A stretch of 64,000 bases of DNA, taken from positions 62,001 through 126,000 of the forward strand of contig NZ_CP015027.1 of assembly GCF_002077155.1 (NCBI RefSeq), written 5' to 3'. The notes beneath the pieces were generated by a model. It made no database searches. It was not told where the DNA came from and saw only the letters and a list, made by a program, of their open reading frames with translations. Below are positions 29,065 to 36,934 of this stretch, piece by piece. Each line of letters begins with the position of its first letter. Position 1 is the stretch's first letter. A program made the position numbers and the translations under genes. This DNA is from Sporosarcina sp. P33 (GTDB taxonomy: Bacteria; Bacillota; Bacilli; Bacillales_A; Planococcaceae).

Positions 29065-30612
29065 ATGAATATTTATGATAAAATTAATGAACTATACGAT
29101 AAAAAACGTGAAATTGAGCTGGGCGGAGGCGACGAGCGCATCATCAAGCAGCACGAAAAAGGCAAACTGACAGCACGTGAGCGTATCGAGTTGTTGCTCG
29201 ATGAAGGCACATTCGTTGAATTAAACCCGTTCGTCGTTCACCGTACGCGTGATTTCGGCATGGATCAACTGGAAGGACCCGGCGACGGTGTCGTAACAGG
29301 TTACGGTAAAATTCATGGCCGTCCCATCTATTTATTCTCCCAGGACTTTACGGTATTTGGCGGTGCACTTGGGGAAATGCATGCAATGAAAATCGCCAAT
29401 GTAATGGATTTGGCAGCGAAAAACGGTGCACCATTCATTGGTTTGAATGATTCGGGCGGCGCACGTATTCAGGAAGGTGTATTATCTCTTGACGGATACG
29501 GGGAAATCTTCTACCGCAACGCGATTTATTCCGGTGTAATTCCGCAAATTTCTGTTATTCTTGGGCCTTGTGCAGGCGGCGCGGTGTATTCACCGGCAAT
29601 CACAGACTTCGTTATTATGACGGATAAAACGAGCCAGATGTTCATTACAGGACCAAAAGTTATTGAAACTGTAACTGGCGAGAAAATTACGTCTGAAGGA
29701 CTGGGCGGGGCGAAAGTTCATAACTCAATCAGCGGTAACGCACACCTTCGCGGGGAAAATGAAGAAGACGTGCTGGAAAAAGTACGTGACTTGCTGTCTT
29801 ACCTGCCACAAAACAACACAGAAAAAACACCGATTCAGCCATACGAAGAACAGGATGACTACCGTGAAGATTTGGCGGATGTAGTACCTTATGAAACGAT
29901 TCGTCCATATGACGTGCGCAAAGTGCTTGAGCATGTCGTGGATGAAGGTTCATTCTTTGAAATTCAGCCTGAATTCGCAAAGAACGCTGTAGTTGGGTAT
30001 GCACGTATGAAAGGTGAAACAGTCGGCTTTATCTGTAACCAGCCGAAAGTAATGGCTGGAGGACTTGATATTGATTCTTCAGATAAAATTGCGCGCTTCA
30101 TCCGCACATGTGACTCATTCAACATCCCGCTGATCACATTTGAAGACGTAACAGGCTTCTTCCCGGGGATCAAACAGGAGCATGGCGGGATTATCCGTCA
30201 CGGCGCGAAGATTCTTTATGCATATTCGGAAGCAACTGTACCAAAAATCACATTGATCCTGCGAAAAGCATTCGGCGGCGCGTATGTAGCCCTTAACTCT
30301 AAATCGATTGGTGCAGACGTAGTTTACGCTTGGCCGAATGCGGAAGTGGCAGTTATGGGAGCAGAAGGCGCGGCAAACATCATCTTTGCACGTGATATTG
30401 CGAAGAGTGAAAATCCGGAAGCTACACGTGCAGCGAAGATCGAAGAATACCGTGAGAAATTTGCGAACCCGTATGTTGCAGCTTCACATGGTATGATTGA
30501 TGATGTAATTGATCCACGTGAAACACGTATTAAATTATTACAGGCGCTTGAAATGATGCGCAACAAGCATGAGGACCGTCCGAAGAAAAAACACGGCAAT
30601 ATACCTCTATAA
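29065..30612 (+). CDS. yqjD: Acyl-CoA (propionyl-/methylmalonyl-CoA) carboxyltransferase beta subunit
   Basis: 515 residues with two crotonase-like carboxyltransferase domains. KGKLTARERIELLLDEGTF near residue 32, GGALGEMHAMKIANVMDLA near 98, GPCAGGAVYSPAITDF near 168 (oxyanion-hole glycines), and a second-domain FGGAYVALNSKSIGADVVYAWP near 400. Either propionyl-CoA carboxylase beta or the carboxyltransferase of methylmalonyl-CoA decarboxylase. No biotin carboxylase or carrier gene adjoins it; mce directly upstream supports a C3-C4 CoA ester role. Confidence 0.9.
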   Translation: MNIYDKINELYDKKREIELGGGDERIIKQHEKGKLTARERIELLLDEGTFVELNPFVVHRTRDFGMDQLEGPGDGVVTGYGKIHGRPIYLFSQDFTVFGGALGEMHAMKIANVMDLAAKNGAPFIGLNDSGGARIQEGVLSLDGYGEIFYRNAIYSGVIPQISVILGPCAGGAVYSPAITDFVIMTDKTSQMFITGPKVIETVTGEKITSEGLGGAKVHNSISGNAHLRGENEEDVLEKVRDLLSYLPQNNTEKTPIQPYEEQDDYREDLADVVPYETIRPYDVRKVLEHVVDEGSFFEIQPEFAKNAVVGYARMKGETVGFICNQPKVMAGGLDIDSSDKIARFIRTCDSFNIPLITFEDVTGFFPGIKQEHGGIIRHGAKILYAYSEATVPKITLILRKAFGGAYVALNSKSIGADVVYAWPNAEVAVMGAEGAANIIFARDIAKSENPEATRAAKIEEYREKFANPYVAASHGMIDDVIDPRETRIKLLQALEMMRNKHEDRPKKKHGNIPL

Positions 30613-30630
30613 GTAAGGGAGACTTTCATC

Positions 30631-31758
30631 ATGAATGCACAACGATTAATGGAAGAGTTTTTAGAGCTGGTCAAAATCGACTCTGAAACGAAAAATGAAC
30701 GAAACATTGCAGATATCCTTACGAAAAAGCTGCAGGCACTGGGCTTTGACGTAACAGAAGATGATTCAGCAAAAAAGACAGGGCATGGTGCCGGTAATTT
30801 GATTGCCAATTTACCGGGTACGGCCCCAAACGCGGATCCAATCTTCTTTACCTGTCATATGGATACTGTCGTTCCAGGTAAGTCTATTCAGCCAGTGGTC
30901 AAAGAAGATGGTTATGTTTACAGCGACGGCACAACCATTTTGGGCGCTGACGATAAAGCTGGCATTGCTGCACTGCTTGAAATGGCGAAGGTGCTGCAGG
31001 AGACAGATAAGCCGCATGGTCCGATTCAGTTCATAATTACAGCGGGTGAAGAAAGCGGATTGGTTGGCGCGAAAGCGATGGATCCTTCTCATTTGCAGGC
31101 TAAATATGGCTTTGCAATAGACAGTGACGGCAAGGTGGGCGGCATTGTCACTGCCGCTCCTTACCAGTCGAAGTTGTGGACGACAATTTATGGAAAAACA
31201 GCTCATGCAGGCGTGGCTCCTGAAAAAGGAATTTCCGCTATTACATTAGCTGCAAAATCAATTGCCGGTATGAAGCTTGGCAGAATCGACGAAGAAACAA
31301 CGGCGAACATCGGCCGGTTTGAAGGCGGCAAAGCGACAAACATTGTCTGTGAAGAAGCATTCATCCTGTCAGAAGTCCGTTCCATCAATCCTGAGAAAAT
31401 GAAGAAACAGATCGAAATGATGACGGAGAAGTTTTCTTCCACTTCAACTTCATTAGGCGGAAGAGCAGAGACGGAAACACAACTGATGTATCCGGGCTTC
31501 TCAATTGCAGATGACGAAGAAGTCGTACAAGTCGCGATGAAAGCCATCCGTAATGTCGGCCGTGAACCGAATATCATGACAAGCGGCGGCGGCAGTGACG
31601 GAAACGTCTTTAACGGTATGGGCGTGCCGACAGTGACATTGTCGGTCGGCTACGAAGAAATTCATACAAAAAATGAACGCATGCCGGTTAAAGAGCTGGA
31701 AGTACTGACCGAATTATTACTTGAAATTGTCAGTCAGGCAGCGAAAACGGCTGAATGA
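30631..31758 (+). CDS. M20 family metallopeptidase, tripeptidase T-like (YqjE type)
   Basis: 375 residues. Zinc-site motifs: FFTCHMDTVVPG (His), GADDKAGIAALLEM (bridging Asp), AGEESGLVGAKAMD (catalytic Glu and metal Glu), and a lid domain GKTAHAGVAPEKGISAI. Hydrolyses small peptides in the cytosol; the exact substrate is not deducible. RBS AAGGGAG. Located after the carboxyltransferase as yqjE follows yqjD in B. subtilis. Confidence 0.88.
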   Translation: MNAQRLMEEFLELVKIDSETKNERNIADILTKKLQALGFDVTEDDSAKKTGHGAGNLIANLPGTAPNADPIFFTCHMDTVVPGKSIQPVVKEDGYVYSDGTTILGADDKAGIAALLEMAKVLQETDKPHGPIQFIITAGEESGLVGAKAMDPSHLQAKYGFAIDSDGKVGGIVTAAPYQSKLWTTIYGKTAHAGVAPEKGISAITLAAKSIAGMKLGRIDEETTANIGRFEGGKATNIVCEEAFILSEVRSINPEKMKKQIEMMTEKFSSTSTSLGGRAETETQLMYPGFSIADDEEVVQVAMKAIRNVGREPNIMTSGGGSDGNVFNGMGVPTVTLSVGYEEIHTKNERMPVKELEVLTELLLEIVSQAAKTAE

Positions 31759-31791
31759 TCCGGAGCCTACTGTATGAAAGAAGGTGCAGCT

Positions 31792-32256
31792 ATGCAAACT
31801 GTGATTGTGCGCACTGGGAACGAAGAATATGCATTGCCTGTAGAATCAGTCATTTCGATTGAGAAACTTGGATACGTCACGCCGATTCCCCATCTGCCGG
31901 ATTATTTACTCGGTTTGATGAGGTTCCGCGGCGAACTGGTGCCTATTCTGGATATGAGCCAGATCTTTTACCGCCGCGCAACACCGCGGGATGCAGAATC
32001 TCATGTGGTCGTAGTAAAAACAGATCAACTGGAAATCGGTTTATTAGTGCTGGATGCAAGAGAAATTCTGGAATTACCAGAAGACCGCTTAACGTCCGCA
32101 GCGTTAAAAGCCTATTCCAAGACACCTTATTTCATAACGGTAGCTAATCTGGATCACCGGGTCGTGACCGTCATCGATCCGATGATTATGGCAAATTCAC
32201 TTCAGGGCATGGATGAAATTTCCCGCTATATGAAGGAACAGCATCAATCAAATTAG
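31792..32256 (+). CDS. CheW-like domain protein
   Basis: 154 residues from ATG 31792 (RBS GAAGGTG, 5 bp away); an in-frame ATG at 31774 lacks an RBS. The whole protein is one CheW domain: EEYALPVESVISIEKLGYVTPIPHLPDYLLGLMRFRGELVPILDMS is split by the usual turns, and LEIGLLVLDAREIL follows. CheW proteins couple receptors to the CheA kinase. No chemotaxis gene is nearby, so this is an isolated adaptor whose partner is unknown. Confidence 0.85.
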   Translation: MQTVIVRTGNEEYALPVESVISIEKLGYVTPIPHLPDYLLGLMRFRGELVPILDMSQIFYRRATPRDAESHVVVVKTDQLEIGLLVLDAREILELPEDRLTSAALKAYSKTPYFITVANLDHRVVTVIDPMIMANSLQGMDEISRYMKEQHQSN

Positions 32257-32292
32257 TAGGCAAGCAGTATAGAAACTTGATAAAATGGGAAG

Positions 32293-32324
32293 AGTGGCAA
32301 ACTGCATTCGGTTTGCCGCTTTTT
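32293..32324 (+). terminator. Terminator after the CheW-like gene
   Basis: GGCAAAC-N8-GTTTGCC stem followed by GCTTTTT. Confidence 0.75.
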
Positions 32325-32363
32325 CCTATTACGTAACTATTCCGTGGAAAGACAGGTGTTTAC

Positions 32364-33551
32364 ATGACGCATCCAACGACAGCGACGCCGCGTGTCATTA
32401 TGCATCTTGATATGAACAGCTTCTTTGCCTCTGTTGAACAGGCTGCGAATCCGCAATTAAAGGGCATTCCTTTGGCGGTTGCCGGCAATCCAAAAGAAAG
32501 ACGGGGAATTCTCGTGACCTGTTCATATGAGGCAAGGGCATTCGGCGTCTATACTACGATGACAGTGGGAGAAGCTAAAAGACTTTGTCCAAACCTGACC
32601 ATTATTCCGCCGCGCCATGAATTATACCGGCAAATGTCTGATTCTGTATTTGAAATTCTTAGAAGCTATACGGAACGGGTGGAGCCGGTATCGATTGATG
32701 AAGCGTATATTGATACAACGGAAATCGGCGGACTGACGCGTGCATACGACCTCGCCCAGGAGATTCAACTGCGTATTTTACAGGAATTAGATTTGCCTTG
32801 TTCGATTGGCATTGCACCTAATAAATTTCTTGCGAAAACAGCGTCTGATATGAAAAAGCCAATGGGCATCACTATTTTGCGCAAACGCGAGGTGCCAAAA
32901 GTGCTTTGGCCATTGCCTGTCATTGAGATGCACGGCATCGGCAAGCGCACCGAGGAGAAACTGCACAGTGAAAATATAAAGACGATCGGCGATTTGGCAG
33001 CCGCTGAAAAGATTACGCTGGAAGCGCTGCTCGGCAAAAATGGCTTGCGTCTGAAACAGCGCGCAAATGGTGTGGATGCGCGTCCGGTAGATCCGGAAAG
33101 TGCAGAAGAACGCAAAAGCATCGGGAGTTCCACGACTGTCCCGATTGATCTGACGGAATACACTGAATGTGTGCCGATATTTGAACGCCTTGCGAAGAAA
33201 GTGGCGGCACGGCTTGAAGCAAAACAGCTGGCCGGAGTTACAGTCAGTATTCAAATACGATATGCCGATTGGCAAAATACGACCCGAAGCAAAACATTGC
33301 AGCAGGCAATCTATCTCGAGGAAGATATAACGAAGATTGCACTGCAGTTATTCCGCCAGCACTGGAATGACGAACCGATCCGTTTGCTGGGAATCACTGT
33401 CGCAAATGTTATCGAACGGCATGAAATGGTCAAACAGCTGTCTTTCGATAATTTTGAACAGCAGGAAAAAGAATATGAAATGGAACGGCTTGTATCTAAT
33501 CTGACGAAGCGCTTCGGCGATGGTATTATTAAAAAAGGGTTTACGAAATAA
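32364..33551 (+). CDS. dinB: DNA polymerase IV (Y family)
   Basis: 395 residues. Catalytic carboxylates in HLDMNSFFASVE (near residue 15) and SIDEAYID (near 112), LPCSIGIAPNKFLAKTASD near 144, helix-hairpin-helix region MHGIGKRTEEKL near 192, and a little-finger domain behind it. Translesion synthesis. Corresponds to yqjH (polY) at the same place in B. subtilis. RBS ACAGGTG. Confidence 0.94.
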   Translation: MTHPTTATPRVIMHLDMNSFFASVEQAANPQLKGIPLAVAGNPKERRGILVTCSYEARAFGVYTTMTVGEAKRLCPNLTIIPPRHELYRQMSDSVFEILRSYTERVEPVSIDEAYIDTTEIGGLTRAYDLAQEIQLRILQELDLPCSIGIAPNKFLAKTASDMKKPMGITILRKREVPKVLWPLPVIEMHGIGKRTEEKLHSENIKTIGDLAAAEKITLEALLGKNGLRLKQRANGVDARPVDPESAEERKSIGSSTTVPIDLTEYTECVPIFERLAKKVAARLEAKQLAGVTVSIQIRYADWQNTTRSKTLQQAIYLEEDITKIALQLFRQHWNDEPIRLLGITVANVIERHEMVKQLSFDNFEQQEKEYEMERLVSNLTKRFGDGIIKKGFTK

Positions 33552-33570
33552 TAGGAAGGAGGCAATCCGA

Positions 33571-34518
33571 ATGGATATTGAATTTCTTGGCACCGGTGCA
33601 GGCATGCCGTCCAAACAGCGAAACACATCCGCCCTGGTATTGGATCTGACGGATGAGAATAATGAAAACTGGCTGTTCGACTGTGGGGAAGCAACGCAGC
33701 ATCAACTGCTGTACAGCGCGATTAAGCCGAAAAAAATTACCAAAATTTTCATTACACATCTCCACGGCGATCATATTTTTGGACTCCCGGGCTTCCTTAG
33801 CTCCCGCGCATTTCTTGGGGGCGAAGACCCTGTGGACCTATATGGGCCGGCCGGCTTAAAAGAATGGCTGCAGCACACTTATCAGCTCACAGGGACGTAC
33901 CTGCCATACAAACTGAACGTTCATGAAGTACATGACGGACTGATCCTCGAAACCGATGAATTCAAGGTTTTCGCGAAGGAAGTGCAGCACGTCGTCAGAA
34001 GCTTTGGCTACCGGATCGAACAGAAGGACTTGCCCGGGACGTTACTGATCGATAAAGCGATTGAACAAGGCGTGCCTAAAGGGCCGTTATTGCAGCGCCT
34101 GAAAGACGGTCAGGACGTAGAACTGGAAAACGGTCAGACAGTTTACAGTAAAGACGTCACGACGGAGAAGAAAAAAGGCTTTGTCATTAGTGTAATCGGT
34201 GACACATCGTACTGTGATGCATCGGTGAAGCTGTCACAGGATGCGGATATTCTGATTCACGAAGCTACATTTACGGAGGAGTTTTCTGAAGGCGCGAGAG
34301 AATTTGGACATTCTACGATTGTAGACGCGGCGACTGTAGCAAATGAAGCGCATGTGAAGAACCTCATTGCTAATCATATTAGTGCGCGTTTCCTGCCAAG
34401 TGAAATGCCTGCCTTTTTAGCAGAAGGCACAGCAGTGTTCCCGCATATATATATCGCAGATGACTTCGCACGCTTCCAATGGAAACGCGGTGAGCTGAAG
34501 AAACTGGCGAAACACTAA
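33571..34518 (+). CDS. rnz: Ribonuclease Z
   Basis: 315 residues from ATG 33571, right after AAGGAGG. Metallo-beta-lactamase fold with THLHGDHIFGLPG near residue 63, ISVIGDTSYCD near 207 and FGHSTIVDA near 247. Endonuclease that trims 3' ends of CCA-less tRNA precursors. Same neighbour order (dinB-rnz-proI) as B. subtilis. Confidence 0.95.
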   Translation: MDIEFLGTGAGMPSKQRNTSALVLDLTDENNENWLFDCGEATQHQLLYSAIKPKKITKIFITHLHGDHIFGLPGFLSSRAFLGGEDPVDLYGPAGLKEWLQHTYQLTGTYLPYKLNVHEVHDGLILETDEFKVFAKEVQHVVRSFGYRIEQKDLPGTLLIDKAIEQGVPKGPLLQRLKDGQDVELENGQTVYSKDVTTEKKKGFVISVIGDTSYCDASVKLSQDADILIHEATFTEEFSEGAREFGHSTIVDAATVANEAHVKNLIANHISARFLPSEMPAFLAEGTAVFPHIYIADDFARFQWKRGELKKLAKH

Positions 34519-34555
34519 GCATCCATTCCCGCTTAGGGGCGGATGCTTAATGTTT
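34517..34555 (+). terminator. Terminator after rnz
   Basis: AAGCATCC / GGATGCTT stem with an inner CCCGC/GGGGCGG part, followed by T-rich sequence. It starts inside the rnz stop codon. Confidence 0.75.
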
Positions 34556-34620
34556 TGTGAAATGTATTGATTGCAGGTTTCCGGCTGCGCTGAATCTTGT
34601 GTGACTGAATAATTCGCGCC

Positions 34621-34760
34621 AACCGCTCATATCTCCTTTGGAACCGCTCATTAATTCTGGCAAGCGCTCATACCTTCCTCGCAACCGCTCAATAGTCCCG
34701 GCCAGCGCTCATACTCCTTCCGCAAGCGCTCATACCGGCCCTGCAAGCGCTCATACAGCC
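34621..34760. repeat. Seven-copy minisatellite, 20-21 bp unit
   Basis: Repeats of (A/C)(A/G)(C/G)CGCTCAT plus about 11 variable bases. GCTCA recurs at 34625, 34646, 34666, 34687, 34707, 34728 and 34749, giving steps of 21, 20, 21, 20, 21 and 21. It lies between the convergent rnz and proI terminators. The variable part is AT- to C-rich and not conserved, and the 9-base core is too short for a CRISPR repeat. On the minus strand it reads as ATGAGCGCTTGC-type units. Confidence 0.88.
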
Positions 34761-34782
34761 CAGCACAACAACCCGCCGCACA

Positions 34783-34832
34783 AAAAAAGAGGATGTCCAT
34801 GAAGCGCCATAGCTTCCGGAACATCCCTTGTT
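34783..34832 (-). terminator. Terminator of proI
   Basis: On the minus strand a stem GGGATGTTCCGGAAGC / GCTTCATGGACATCC (imperfect in the middle) is followed by seven T. Confidence 0.8.
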
Positions 34833-34833
34833 T

Positions 34834-35643
34834 TTATGATAATGCGCCGAGTTCACGTGAGCGTTCGTCTGCGCTTTTGATGCAGTCTGCAATCGCTGCT
34901 TTGAATTCGTGATTCTCGAGTGCTTTGAGGCCGGCTGCGGTTGTGCCGCCGGGACTTGTGACGTTCGTGCGCAGTGTACTTGGCTCTTCGCCTGTTTTCT
35001 TCAGCATAGCTGCTGCGCCTTCAAGTGTCTGGACAATTAATTCGCGTGCGTCCGCAGCGTCGAGACCTTGTGTTACGGCTGCTTCCTCGAGTGCCTCCAC
35101 GAGATAGTAGATATAGGCGGGGCCGCTTCCTGAAAGAGCCGTTACAGCGTGCAAGTCATCTTCTTCGACGACTTTAACGATTCCGATTGCGTTCAGCAGG
35201 CTCAGTATGGACTGCTGCATTCTTTCCGGCACGGTGCTGTTGAATGCGATGCCGCTTGCTGATTTACCAATCGTTGCGGATGTGTTCGGCATCGAGCGGG
35301 CAATCGGCCGTTTGCCAAGTCCTTTTTCCATTGTATCAATAGAAACGCCGGCAATTACGGAGAGAATTGCGGTGTTTTCTCCGAGCAGCGGCTGAATATC
35401 TTGCATTACTTTATGAATATCCTTCGGTTTTGTCGCCAGCACGACGAGATCAACCTGCTTGACGAATGAACGATCCTCGCATACTTTGGTAATTCCATAA
35501 CGCGCCTGCAGTTCATCCAGGCGACTTTTATCAGACCGGTTCATCACATAAACATTCTTTTCGCGCAGCACCCGTTTATTAACGATTCCTGCTATAATTG
35601 CTTCAGCCATCGATCCGGCGCCTACAAATAAAATCTTCTCCAT
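34834..35643 (-). CDS. proI: Pyrroline-5-carboxylate reductase
   Basis: 269 residues from the ATG at 35643, which lies 9 bp after GGGGAGG; two ATG codons just upstream overlap or crowd the RBS. NAD(P)-binding GAGSMAEAIIAGIV at residue 8, RSMPNTSATIGKSASG near 112, and the substrate loop ALSGSGPAYIYYLVEALEEA near 160. Last step of proline synthesis. It lies behind an unusual short leader with a T-box-like element and a terminator. proI is used rather than proC because of synteny with B. subtilis yqjO. Confidence 0.93.
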   Translation of the reverse strand: MEKILFVGAGSMAEAIIAGIVNKRVLREKNVYVMNRSDKSRLDELQARYGITKVCEDRSFVKQVDLVVLATKPKDIHKVMQDIQPLLGENTAILSVIAGVSIDTMEKGLGKRPIARSMPNTSATIGKSASGIAFNSTVPERMQQSILSLLNAIGIVKVVEEDDLHAVTALSGSGPAYIYYLVEALEEAAVTQGLDAADARELIVQTLEGAAAMLKKTGEEPSTLRTNVTSPGGTTAAGLKALENHEFKAAIADCIKSADERSRELGALS

Positions 35644-35664
35644 CTCCAACATCCTCCCCAACAT

Positions 35665-35776
35665 AAAAAAGCGTCTCCGCCCTGCATTTCAGGACGAAAA
35701 CGCTCGGTTTCCGCGGTGCCGCCTACATTTCACTGATACAGACTGCACCATTTCCACCTGCACGTTCCGTTCTATT
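35665..35776 (-). promoter_or_regulatory. Truncated T-box leader of proI with attenuator
   Basis: Minus strand. After the promoter only about 52 nt precede a T-box-like sequence AGGCGGCACCGCGG (+ coordinates 35711-35724). Then comes a terminator (35665-35703: GCGTTTTCGTCCT / AGGGCGGAGACGC, then six T). The T-box consensus is AGGGUGGNACCGCG. The U of UGGN, which pairs with the tRNA CCA end, is C here. There is no room for a normal Stem I, and no CCN proline specifier codon occurs in the 52 nt. The leader looks like a decayed proline T-box. Confidence 0.65.
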
Positions 35777-35782
35777 TTCATG

Positions 35783-35811
35783 ATTATGTCATGTACGAAA
35801 TGAATTGTCAA
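35783..35811 (-). promoter_or_regulatory. Sigma-A promoter for proI
   Basis: Minus strand: perfect TTGACA (35806-35811), 17 bp, CATAAT (35783-35788). It sits just after the stop codon of the upstream gene and fixes the leader start near 35776. Confidence 0.75.
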
Positions 35812-35818
35812 ACGGTCC

Positions 35819-36925
35819 TCAGCCATCAATGAACAGATAGACGATCAAAGCTATGATGATAATTGAAATGGACAGTGAAACGATCTTCATGATACTGAGC
35901 GGATAGTTTCCTGACACTTTACCTGTCTGGCCATTGACGATAAACTGATAGATTTTGTCTTTAAAATGAAATGAGGAAATCCAGATTGGCAATAAAATAT
36001 GCTTGTAGGTGATGTCGGAGTAATCTGTCGAAACATTTACAACTTCGACGATATCTCCCGCCACACTCCGTTCAATTCCATTCACAATTCCTCTCGTCAT
36101 CACATCCTGTGCCTGCGTAAACCCTTGCTGCAAAGAGACTGAATAGCGCTCAGCGAGGAAGCCAGACATATATTCCACTTTGTAATCTGTAAGACTGCTC
36201 AATTGAAAGGGCTGCACTTTCTGCAACAGCTTTGGATCGACAGTGGTGGATGCTTTAATTAAAATATCATCAAAAAACTCACTGTAATTCCCGCTTTCCT
36301 GATGCCATCGGATTTTTCGCACTTGCTCGGTCACAGTTTTTGCTTTGCCGTCTTCATAGACGGTGCGCGTTTCTGTAACGTAATAGTAATTCCCGACTCG
36401 CACGACATAGTGCGAGCGTGTCTGGCTGTCATAGGTCCAGTAGGGCAGATAGACACCGGATATTTTGCGCAGACGGTACGTTTTCTTTAAGGCATTCGGC
36501 GCGAAAAAATGTCCAGTGATCCATTCCCTGAACTTTGCGTGCGCCTGCTCCTGACTGATTTGAAACGGAATCAGCAGTCCCGGCTGTATACCGGCGTTCT
36601 GTTCGGTAACCGTAATATGGGATGAGCCGCAAAACGAACAGAAATCCGCTATGATATTGGCGTCAAGTACAGATTCAGCCCCGCAGCTGCTGCAGGAAAA
36701 GACCCGTTTTTCTTCATTCCATAAATGGTGCAAGTTATTTCCTGCTTCATTAAAATCGAGTTCAATTCGATGATCAACTGTTGCTTCGATTGGCATTTCA
36801 TGACTGCAAAACGGACATTTCAGACCGCGCGTCTCCGGATTATAGGCCGTGTTGCCGCCGCAGGAAGGACACTTAATATTTTCCGTATCTTCTATGACGG
36901 TGTTTTGTTCATCAAATGAAGTCAC
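35819..36925 (-). CDS. TFIIB-type zinc ribbon membrane protein (YdjG-like)
   Basis: 368 residues, GTG start after GAGGGA. Two N-terminal zinc ribbons: CPSCGG…CPFCSHE (about 19-45) and CSSCGAE…CSFCGS (about 78-100). A long soluble domain follows, with one C-terminal membrane helix (about 345-366, IVSLSISIIIIALIVYLFI). B. subtilis ydjG encodes a similar protein beside ydjI in the sigma-W-controlled pspA operon. The gene follows the YdjI-like gene by 9 bp in one operon. Role in envelope stress is inferred from that context. Confidence 0.75.
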   Translation of the reverse strand: MTSFDEQNTVIEDTENIKCPSCGGNTAYNPETRGLKCPFCSHEMPIEATVDHRIELDFNEAGNNLHHLWNEEKRVFSCSSCGAESVLDANIIADFCSFCGSSHITVTEQNAGIQPGLLIPFQISQEQAHAKFREWITGHFFAPNALKKTYRLRKISGVYLPYWTYDSQTRSHYVVRVGNYYYVTETRTVYEDGKAKTVTEQVRKIRWHQESGNYSEFFDDILIKASTTVDPKLLQKVQPFQLSSLTDYKVEYMSGFLAERYSVSLQQGFTQAQDVMTRGIVNGIERSVAGDIVEVVNVSTDYSDITYKHILLPIWISSFHFKDKIYQFIVNGQTGKVSGNYPLSIMKIVSLSISIIIIALIVYLFIDG

Positions 36926-36934
36926 ATAGATCCC

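Noticed and set aside
34621-34760. CRISPR-like regular spacing
   Set aside because: The conserved core is about 9 bp and the period 20-21 bp, far below CRISPR repeat-spacer size. No cas genes.
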